This document shows, one piece after another, positions 7,186-13,345 of a stretch of DNA of 13,345 nt. Origin of the DNA: CAUZEO01 sp963578625 (GTDB lineage: Bacteria > Verrucomicrobiota > Kiritimatiellia > SLOV01); contig CAUZEO010000126.1 of the NCBI GenBank assembly GCA_963578625.1, positions 1 to 13,345 of the forward strand, read 5' to 3'. Under the pieces are notes generated by a model. The model was not told the DNA's origin and ran no database searches. It saw only the letters and a program-made list of their open reading frames with translations. Position numbers and translations under genes: made by a program. The number at the start of each line of letters is the position of its first letter. Position 1 is the first letter of the stretch.

Positions 7186-8442
7186 ATGAACATCTATCTA
7201 CTCGTCATTCTTTTACTCATTGTCGTCGGCTACCTGCTCCAATTCGTCGTCGACCTTGTAAATCTGCGCCACGTCCAAACCGAAATTCCGTCCGAATTCG
7301 AAGGGTGGTACGATGCTGAAAAATACACGCAATCTCAGCTCTACCTCCGTGAAACGACCCGGTTCGACATGATTCGCTCGTCCATCTCAACCCCGCTTAT
7401 TATTCTGTTCATCCTGCTGGGTGGATTTCGATGGATCGATGATCTGGCGCGGGGCGCGGGGGGAGGGGTCATTCTAACCGGGCTGCTCTTTGCCGCCTGC
7501 CTCATCCTGATCTCGCAACTCCTCTCACTTCCTTTCAGCATTTACTCTACATTTGTCATCGAGGAGCGCTATGGGTTCAATAAAACGACCCTCAGGACCT
7601 TCGTTTTCGACTTCTTCAAGGAGCTGGCACTCACCGCGATTCTCGGCGGCCTCGTGTTTTCCGGTATCATATGGTTTTTCACCGCGGCCGGTACTCTGGC
7701 ATGGTTGTATTCCTGGATTGCGCTGACGTTCATACAGTTTTTCCTGATTTATGTCGCTCCCGTAGTGCTCCTTCCTCTTTTCAATAAATTTACGCCTCTC
7801 GACGATGGCGAATTGAGAACGTCCATTCAGGAGTATGCTGATGCGCAGGGCTTTAGCTTGAAGGGGATTTTCACGATGGATGGATCGCGGCGCTCGACGA
7901 AGAGCAACGCATATTTTACCGGATTCGGCCGGTGGCGGCGCATCGTATTGTTCGATACACTGATTGAGAAACATAGCATCAAGGAACTGGTATCAATCCT
8001 GGCCCATGAAGTAGGCCACTACAAGTTACGGCACATCCACCAGATGCTCTTCACCGCGGTACTCTCCACCTGTCTGATGTTTTACATTCTCTCCCTGTTC
8101 ATTACCCGCGAGGGGCTCTACGGTGCTTTCGGTCTCGACATGGCGCTGGTCGCGGGGGATCCGCCCGTTTACGCGGGGCTCATTTTCTTCGGTTTTCTAT
8201 ACGCCCCAATCAGTATGTTGATCGGCCTCGTTCAAAATGTGGTCTCCAGGAAAAATGAATACGAGGCGGACGCGTACGCGGTTCGTACCGCAGGGGATCA
8301 AAGCGCGATGATCGAGGCGCTGAAAAAGCTCTCCGTCGACAACCTCTCGAACTTGTCGCCGCACCCGCTGAAAGTTTTCCTCGAGTACAGCCATCCGCCC
8401 GTACTGCAAAGAATTCGGGCAATTCGCGAAATCGCCGCGTAG
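7186..8442 (+). CDS. M48-family membrane metalloprotease (Ste24/CAAX prenyl protease type)
   Basis: The 418-residue length and order fit Ste24-like proteases: an N-terminal Peptidase_M48_N region with several membrane helices (about 3-25, 68-82, 94-116, 146-166, 172-198), then the M48 catalytic domain. The zinc motif HEVGH is at 274-278, and the third ligand, Glu358, lies in NEYEADAYA. A helix pair follows HEVGH (about 287-305 and 328-350). The SHPP sequence at 402-405 is typical of the family's C-terminus. In bacteria such enzymes are thought to degrade membrane or misfolded proteins; prenylated substrates are not expected. The ATG at 7186 has no ribosome site, but the hydrophobic start MNIYLLVILLL fits the first helix and no better start exists. 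It is divergent from the ClpX-like gene across 66 bases, which hints at a shared role in protein quality control. It converges on the DUF4340 gene 28 bases away, with no terminator visible. Confidence 0.93.
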   Translation: MNIYLLVILLLIVVGYLLQFVVDLVNLRHVQTEIPSEFEGWYDAEKYTQSQLYLRETTRFDMIRSSISTPLIILFILLGGFRWIDDLARGAGGGVILTGLLFAACLILISQLLSLPFSIYSTFVIEERYGFNKTTLRTFVFDFFKELALTAILGGLVFSGIIWFFTAAGTLAWLYSWIALTFIQFFLIYVAPVVLLPLFNKFTPLDDGELRTSIQEYADAQGFSLKGIFTMDGSRRSTKSNAYFTGFGRWRRIVLFDTLIEKHSIKELVSILAHEVGHYKLRHIHQMLFTAVLSTCLMFYILSLFITREGLYGAFGLDMALVAGDPPVYAGLIFFGFLYAPISMLIGLVQNVVSRKNEYEADAYAVRTAGDQSAMIEALKKLSVDNLSNLSPHPLKVFLEYSHPPVLQRIRAIREIAA

Positions 8443-8470
8443 CCTGATCCCCGCAACGAGAACGACAGGA

Positions 8471-9871
8471 TTACTCCACGTCCGTGGGGATCGGCGGGAG
8501 CGCAGCGGGGGGCGGTGGTGCGACCGGATCGGATTCGGATGCTGCGGGTTCGGGTTGGTCGCCCGGCTCCGCCGTATCTGCTGCCGGGGTGAAGACGGGA
8601 CCGTCTGTAAAAGCCGGGCCAGTGCCGGAGGAAGACCCGTCGGCCGCTTCCGCTTCTTCCTCCTCCTCTATCTTTTCAACCAGTTGTTCACGCCCCATGG
8701 AGATCGATTCCGCGGAATATTTGGTGAGCAGGTATGTCCACGATCCTAATCCAGCCAGCTCTTCAACTTTTTTCAGGGTCTCATCCGTTTTTCGTTGATG
8801 CTCTGCCAGGAGTCTATCCAACTCCTCCTGCACCAGCTCTTCCCGCGGCTTTGTCGGAGTTTCCGTTTCCGATGCGTCACCCGAGCCTTCCGCAGGTTCC
8901 GGTTGCGAGGGCACCAGTGCTTCCGCGTCCTCTTGTGTCGGAGGAGGCAGTGCTCCAGAACTCACGACAACTCGCGCGTACCGCTTGTCGTCACTGTCGG
9001 CAGGTGTCCCGCCGATTTTGAGTTCGTAAACGATCCCGCTTTTTTCTTTGGCGCGGTATGTAATCGGATTGCCCATGCCGGTATCTTCGTCGCTGAGCGC
9101 GGGATCCGCGATCGAGTCGAAGCTCAAGTAGTTGAGCGCGCCCCGGACGCGTCCGGCATCCCCGGTGTCGAGCTTTTCATCTTCGGCCAGGTCGCCGAGC
9201 TTTGCTTCGCCGCTTTCAAAATTCAAGGAGTAGGCGGTGTCGTTGCTGGACACGGTGACGGTGGTGATATCGGTGCCGGTCACGGAGAGAAGCTGCTTCT
9301 TTACCCAGCCGTCGTCGCTACCGACCCATGTGCTGAGTGCATCATCAATCAGGATGACGTTGCTTCCGTCAGTGGAAATGTAGCGGCCGTCCGGCATGCC
9401 CCCCCCGAAACCTGCGGGGCCAGATGGAGGCTGGCCCGTTTTCTTGGGAGTTCGGGCTTTCCCGATGCGTAGCGTGGCAAGCTCGGTCCCCGTTGAATCG
9501 ATGAACCGAATGCTGTCACTGTCTTCTCCTAACTCGAACTCATCGAGCATTTTGTCCCCCCCGCGTACGGGTTGGCCAATTTTTAGAAATTTCAGGCCCC
9601 TCAATTGTTCCACGATCTTGCTTCGGTCCGCAGGGTAGTCGTATAGACTTCCGACGACCCACGTATCGTCTTTTTTAGAGATCGTGCTGGTTTTGCCGTC
9701 CGTATTGATTTCAACCGACGCGATCGCGTTGACATCAAGGTTTGCGAACAGTTCGTCCCCGCTAACCGGGGTGTCGCCGCGCTGTGTCTCGGAAGGTCTC
9801 CGCGGGAGGTACGCGGCAAATCCAAGTACAACAAGAATGAGGGCCAGTATGACAAGTTTGCGTCCCGACAT
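8471..9871 (-). CDS. DUF4340-family protein, last gene of a Gld-like ABC operon
   Basis: The 466-residue product has one N-terminal membrane helix (about 5-21), followed by Arg-Arg and a large domain that should lie outside the cytoplasm. Residues about 40-310 match the DUF4340 style: beta-rich repeats of the form VEINTDGKTSTISKKDDTW, then LATLRIGK and GRYISTDGSNVILIDD. The family usually follows GldG-type genes and is taken to be an accessory subunit of that ABC complex; its action is unknown. Residues 320-400 are acidic, with a charged helix. The last 65 residues are a low-complexity Glu-, Ala- and Pro-rich tail (five Glu at 402-406, four Pro at 452-455). The ribosome site TAAGGA overlaps the stop codon of the GldG-family gene, and 12 bases separate the genes. 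The coding strand contains G runs of eight (9399-9406) and seven (9556-9562). Confidence 0.85.
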   Translation of the reverse strand: MSGRKLVILALILVVLGFAAYLPRRPSETQRGDTPVSGDELFANLDVNAIASVEINTDGKTSTISKKDDTWVVGSLYDYPADRSKIVEQLRGLKFLKIGQPVRGGDKMLDEFELGEDSDSIRFIDSTGTELATLRIGKARTPKKTGQPPSGPAGFGGGMPDGRYISTDGSNVILIDDALSTWVGSDDGWVKKQLLSVTGTDITTVTVSSNDTAYSLNFESGEAKLGDLAEDEKLDTGDAGRVRGALNYLSFDSIADPALSDEDTGMGNPITYRAKEKSGIVYELKIGGTPADSDDKRYARVVVSSGALPPPTQEDAEALVPSQPEPAEGSGDASETETPTKPREELVQEELDRLLAEHQRKTDETLKKVEELAGLGSWTYLLTKYSAESISMGREQLVEKIEEEEEAEAADGSSSGTGPAFTDGPVFTPAADTAEPGDQPEPAASESDPVAPPPPAALPPIPTDVE

Positions 9872-9883
9872 GCTCCTTGTTCC

Positions 9884-11770
9884 TTATCGTTGAGCTGCTT
9901 TTCTTCTTTGCACACCGCGGACAATGCCGAAAACCGCCACCAAGAGCGGCACCGCGGCGATATTGATTACTTTCAGTGTCACACCGAGTGATTCGATTTC
10001 TTTGCGCAGATTTTTTCTCACTTCTTTTAACTGCTGGCGGTAGTCAAACAACTCTTCGTTGAATTTCTTGATTTCAGCCTGCTGTTCGGGGCTCAAAATG
10101 AGTTTTTGGTCTTCGTCTTTCCCCCGCTGGAGATCTCGCAGTCGTTGTTGAGCATCCTGTACTTTGGTCTGGAGTTTCTGTTCCTCGAGTTTCCACTGCT
10201 CCTGCGCCTTCGCCTCCAACTCGTTTACCCTGGTGAAGGGCCTCTGATACGTGCCGCGGCTCCGCAGTCCGATCAGCGAATCGCTTCCGCTCAATTGTTC
10301 AGCGAAGTTCAGGACCAGATTGAGATTGTCGTTAATCGGCTCCGCGATCTGCTGGCCGAAAAAATTCCTGACCTGCACCGAGTACTGGTCCGCGATCATG
10401 TCCACATCCGAGACCAGAATGACGACGCTATCGACACTGCTTTCAGTGAGATGACTCTCGTTTGCCGCCGGCGCCGGTCCTTCCTCATTTTCCGGAGTGT
10501 CCGAGGGCCGACCGTCCGGGAAGGCGGATTTGAAGGAGCCTTGGAGCCGCGCAATCAGCGGCGCCGGATCCCGCTTCTCCAGAGCTTCTCGCATCGCGGC
10601 GGATGCCCCCATGGCCTGGAACGTATTGATTACCCCCGAGTTGTCGGAAGTGCCGGCTAGCGATGTCAGTTCGAGACCCTCGGCCGGTTCGCCCTTCCAC
10701 AGGCCGGGGAAGGGCAACATGACGAATTCGAGCATGCTGGTCGAAATCTCTTCGCGGTTGATCTGGTCATTGCGTAGCGAGAGCCAGCTAATGATGGTAT
10801 CGACGGACCCGCCGCCGACATTAAGCTGGGTCGCTGCATTTTTATCTCCCGCGACTTTACCCGCTTCCAATTCCAGGCCCCAGGCGCCGGTAAGTTTGTT
10901 CAAATCGGAACCACTCTGCATCGGGCCGAATTGTCCTCCTCCGGCCCCGGGATCGGTCATGCACATCGCGTCGACAAACAGGAGAAGCTTCCCTCCCTGC
11001 AGCACGAACTGATCGATCGCGTAGATAACAGAGTCCGGGAAATCCTTGGGATGCACCACGAACAATGCGGTAATCTCTTCTGGAATCGTTTCAACCGTGC
11101 TTTTGACTTCCACCACATCATACATGTTTTCCAGTTCCCGTACGAAGATCCACGGCGGTGCCCCCTGTTGGGGCTGTGGGCCGTAGGGCATGGCCGGAGT
11201 CCCCATAATGGGAAGCGAACTCATCACACCGATTTTCGGTTTGTCGGTCCTGGACACTTCGTGCACAAGACGCGTCACGAGGTACTCCAGGCGCGGCTCC
11301 GCGCCCGGATCGAGAAAGGGGATGGCCGCTTCGTTCGCACCGGATACCGCGACGATGCCGAAGTAGAAACTCGGGCCACCAAACATCCCCAGGCTCTGCG
11401 GCGTCAAACCGTACTTCTGAGCCCACTCTTCCTCGTCGGAATCAGGCTTGGGGTCGAAGATGTCCAGGACGAGCTTTCCACCGTCGGCCGATTCGTACTC
11501 GCGCAGGAGATCCTGAATTCGTTGCGCATACTGCTTGATGGGGATGGGTGTGCCATCTCCGCTCCGGCTGTAGTAGAACTTCAGTGTTACGTCCCGCTCC
11601 AAGTCGGCAAGCATGCTTCGCGTACCGTCGGACAGGGTGTATAGATTCTCTTCGGTCATATCGAGACGAAAGCCATTGAACTGGCTGACAATGGCGTTGG
11701 CGGCGATGATGATGCCGAGAACGATGGCTACGCCTAGGATTCCGGTCGCAGATTGTTTCAATGCATTCAT
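9884..11770 (-). CDS. GldG-family auxiliary subunit of an ABC transporter (ABC_transp_aux)
   Basis: The 628-residue product has a helix at each end. The N-terminal one (about 10-30) leads into the family hallmark DMTEENLYTLSDGTRSML (37-54) and a thioredoxin-like region (VTLKFYYSRS, 61-70). Then comes the ABC_transp_aux domain, with features such as PKIGVMSSLP at 178-187, WIFVRELENMYDVVEV at 207-222 and LLLFVDAMC at 262-270. An acidic, disordered segment with PENEEGPAPAANES follows. Residues about 515-595 form a long charged coiled coil (EAKAQEQWKLEEQKLQ and onward) ahead of the C-terminal helix at 601-619. The bulk should lie outside the cytoplasm. GldG is known from gliding motility in Bacteroidota, but homologues occur widely in non-gliding bacteria, so I do not assign motility. 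A CAGGAG lies 13 bases before the ATG, which is a long spacing. The permease gene ends 25 bases upstream. Confidence 0.88.
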   Translation of the reverse strand: MNALKQSATGILGVAIVLGIIIAANAIVSQFNGFRLDMTEENLYTLSDGTRSMLADLERDVTLKFYYSRSGDGTPIPIKQYAQRIQDLLREYESADGGKLVLDIFDPKPDSDEEEWAQKYGLTPQSLGMFGGPSFYFGIVAVSGANEAAIPFLDPGAEPRLEYLVTRLVHEVSRTDKPKIGVMSSLPIMGTPAMPYGPQPQQGAPPWIFVRELENMYDVVEVKSTVETIPEEITALFVVHPKDFPDSVIYAIDQFVLQGGKLLLFVDAMCMTDPGAGGGQFGPMQSGSDLNKLTGAWGLELEAGKVAGDKNAATQLNVGGGSVDTIISWLSLRNDQINREEISTSMLEFVMLPFPGLWKGEPAEGLELTSLAGTSDNSGVINTFQAMGASAAMREALEKRDPAPLIARLQGSFKSAFPDGRPSDTPENEEGPAPAANESHLTESSVDSVVILVSDVDMIADQYSVQVRNFFGQQIAEPINDNLNLVLNFAEQLSGSDSLIGLRSRGTYQRPFTRVNELEAKAQEQWKLEEQKLQTKVQDAQQRLRDLQRGKDEDQKLILSPEQQAEIKKFNEELFDYRQQLKEVRKNLRKEIESLGVTLKVINIAAVPLLVAVFGIVRGVQRRKAAQR

Positions 11771-11795
11771 GACGTTGGATCAACTCCTGCTGCTT

Positions 11796-12542
11796 CTATG
11801 CCGCCGCCTTGTGCTGCAGCACGACATGGGTCCCGAAAAGCATGAACCCGATGACACTGGCAAAATAAAGAATATCCCGAAGGTCCAGGATGCCCCGTTG
11901 CATGGTCTCAAAATGGCTCATGAAACTGAACGCAGCAACCCCGTCCACGGCCCAAATGGGCAGGAAGCGGGAAAGCAGATCCGTGACTGGTGGATACCCG
12001 GCCAGGATGAGGAATAGCCCCACCACCACGGCGATGATGAAACTGATGACCTGGTTCTTCGTCAGCGCGGAGGTGAACATGCTGACGGAAAGGTAGGATC
12101 CCGCAAGAAGAGCGCTTCCGAGGTACCCGGTAAAGGCGACTCCCAGATCAGGTTGCCCGAGGTACCTGACCGTGCACACCACGGGAAAGGTGAGAACGAG
12201 AGCAAGGATCAGGAACATCCAGGCCGCGGCAAATTTTCCCAGGATCGCCTGGGTTGGCGTTATCGGCATTGTGAGCAGAAGCTCAATGGTGTGAGATCTG
12301 CGCTCTTCCGACCAGAGTCGCATTCCTACCGCCGGAACCAGCACCAAGTACAGCCACGGATGCCAGATGAAAAAACTACGGGACAATTCCGCCTGGTTCG
12401 ATTCGTAAAACCGGCTCACCGCAAAAGTGAAAAACCCCATAAGAATCAGGAAAAAAATAATGAAAATATAGGCAACCGGAGAGTTGAAATATGAATTCCA
12501 CTCTCGTTTTCCAATCGTCCGTGCTGGATCCCAGGCACCCAT
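11796..12542 (-). CDS. ABC-2-type transporter permease, GldF-like
   Basis: The 248-residue length and six membrane segments fit ABC-2 permeases of the GldF/NosY type. The segments lie at about 27-46, 62-78, 107-125, 136-158, 166-184 and 220-242. The cytoplasmic N-terminus has the family start TIGKREWNSYFNSPVAY. The segment RLWSEERRSHTIELLLTMPI at 75-94 is the conserved coupling region between helices 2 and 3. It should form the membrane channel of the complex driven by the ATPase encoded just upstream. GGGAGGAG, embedded in the last codons of the ATPase gene, lies six bases before its ATG, and only three bases separate the two genes. The two are thus likely to be translated together. The substrate is unknown. 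Confidence 0.9.
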   Translation of the reverse strand: MGAWDPARTIGKREWNSYFNSPVAYIFIIFFLILMGFFTFAVSRFYESNQAELSRSFFIWHPWLYLVLVPAVGMRLWSEERRSHTIELLLTMPITPTQAILGKFAAAWMFLILALVLTFPVVCTVRYLGQPDLGVAFTGYLGSALLAGSYLSVSMFTSALTKNQVISFIIAVVVGLFLILAGYPPVTDLLSRFLPIWAVDGVAAFSFMSHFETMQRGILDLRDILYFASVIGFMLFGTHVVLQHKAAA

Positions 12543-12545
12543 TGT

Positions 12546-13345
12546 CTACTCCTCCCGCTTTTCTTTTTTCCCGACATCCTCTGTACTCGTAAGATCACGA
12601 AAGACATCGTCGAGCCGGCCGGCATGCGCTTCCACGTGCGTCACCATCCACTCCCGGCGACGCGCCACTTCCAGCACTTGGGCCGCAATGGATTGCTGAT
12701 CCTTCGGCTGAATCCGGCAGCGCACCAGTTCCGCGTTTTCCTGCTCTGCCTCGACGTTCTTCGCGTCGGGGATCTCCAAAAACGCCGCGCGTGCCGCATC
12801 GCGGTCCGCCGTCAAGCAGATCTCAACCGTGTTGTAGTCTTTGCTGCGTTTGCGGAGTGATTGCGGATCGGAGTCCGCCACGATCTTGCCCCCGCTGATT
12901 ACAATGACGCGATTGCACACCGCGTCAACCTCCTCCAGAACGTGGGTTGAAAAGACGATCGCTTTTTTCTCCGCCATTTCCGTGATCATATCGCGCACCA
13001 CGTGCTTCTGGTTTGGGTCGAGCCCGTCCGTGGGTTCATCCATGATGAGAATTGGGGGGTCATGGAGAATCGCCTGGGCGAAACAGGTTCTCTGCCTGAA
13101 CCCCTTGGACAGGGTGTCGATGGTCTGGCGCCGCACTTCGGTGAGAACGCATTTCGCCATCGCCGCTTCCGCTTTGTGGATCGCTTGTCCCCCTTGAAAA
13201 CCTCGCATTTTGGCTGAGAAGAGAAGAAATTCTTCTACCGTCATGTCGCCGTACGCAGGCGCGTTCTCCGGCAGGTACCCAATGTTGCGACGCGCCTCCA
13301 CCGGTTCAGTCTGGACATCGTGACCGTTAACAACGCTCGTACCCG
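12546..13345 (-). CDS. ABC transporter ATP-binding protein (GldA-like), N-terminus outside the window
   Basis: The frame is open to the right edge, and the GTG at 13301 is internal: the codons before it (GTSVVNGHDVQTEP) continue the usual ABC fold. The gene therefore starts beyond 13345, and Walker A is not in the window. Seen: the Q-loop region IGYLPENAPAYGDMTVEEF; the signature LSKGFRQR (about 13089-13112); Walker B ILIMDEPTDGLDP (about 13014-13052); the H-loop His in VFSTHVLEEV. After the ATPase core, about 80 residues form the extra C-terminal domain common in ABC-2 exporters, ending in LDDVFRDLTS and a Lys/Glu-rich tail. It should power the permease encoded next. It is the first visible gene of the four-gene operon; the operon promoter lies off the window. 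Confidence 0.92.
   Translation of the reverse strand, partial: GTSVVNGHDVQTEPVEARRNIGYLPENAPAYGDMTVEEFLLFSAKMRGFQGGQAIHKAEAAMAKCVLTEVRRQTIDTLSKGFRQRTCFAQAILHDPPILIMDEPTDGLDPNQKHVVRDMITEMAEKKAIVFSTHVLEEVDAVCNRVIVISGGKIVADSDPQSLRKRSKDYNTVEICLTADRDAARAAFLEIPDAKNVEAEQENAELVRCRIQPKDQQSIAAQVLEVARRREWMVTHVEAHAGRLDDVFRDLTSTEDVGKKEKREE

Noticed and set aside
7451..7468. Possible G-quadruplex in the M48 gene
   Set aside because: The G runs do not give four separated runs of three or more; simple Gly/Arg codon use explains them.
8795..9472. 225-codon + strand frame opposite the DUF4340 gene
   Set aside because: Cys/Arg-rich translation without domains, fully antisense to a supported gene.
10931..11644. 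237-codon open frame on the + strand opposite the GldG-family gene
   Set aside because: Antisense to a gene with clear family motifs; the translation is His/Arg-rich and unlike any protein.
1..13345. CRISPR arrays, tRNA/rRNA genes, insertion sequences, phage or toxin-antitoxin genes
   Set aside because: No regular repeats, terminal inverted repeats, transposase motifs or structural RNA signatures were seen by eye on either strand.

Overview
The window reads as a chromosomal stretch from a diderm, moderately GC-rich bacterium. The PVC group (Kiritimatiellota, Lentisphaerota or Verrucomicrobiota) is my best guess. It rests on the style of the amidase with its N-terminal add-on domain, the large TPR protein, the ClpX-like ATPase and the Gld-type ABC operon; no rRNA or marker gene is present to settle it. 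I see no tRNA, rRNA, CRISPR array, insertion sequence or phage gene. Nine complete or partial protein genes plus one truncated ABC ATPase gene fill almost all of the window.

Layout. (1) 3-1796 (+) is the 3' part of a membrane-anchored response regulator: receiver domain, PATAN/DUF4388 domain, one transmembrane helix, then two tandem copies of a beta-barrel-like module. It ends in a textbook Rho-independent terminator at 1823-1856. (2) 1855-2877 (-) and 2819-4195 (-) form an overlapping pair read from the right: a TPR-repeat protein, then an exported endonuclease/exonuclease/phosphatase-fold protein that has lost most of its catalytic residues. (3) 4536-5525 (+) is a zinc N-acetylmuramoyl-L-alanine amidase, separated from the TPR gene by a 340-base divergent spacer. 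(4) 5515-7119 (-) is a ClpX-like AAA+ unfoldase without a zinc-binding domain and with a duplicated C-terminal lid domain; it overlaps the amidase tail to tail by 11 bases. (5) 7186-8442 (+) is an M48/Ste24-type membrane metalloprotease, divergent from the ClpX-like gene across 66 bases. (6) 8471-13345 (-) is a tightly packed four-gene operon: ABC ATPase (cut by the window edge), ABC-2 permease, GldG-family protein and DUF4340 protein.

The common theme is the cell envelope and protein quality control: peptidoglycan cleavage, a membrane CAAX-type protease, an unfoldase, and a Gld-like ABC complex with large extracytoplasmic subunits. The most unusual items are the response regulator with an apparently extracytoplasmic double-barrel tail, the EEP-fold protein in which three metal-site positions have become histidine, and the ClpX paralogue with a repeated lid. 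No mobile or defence system is visible.
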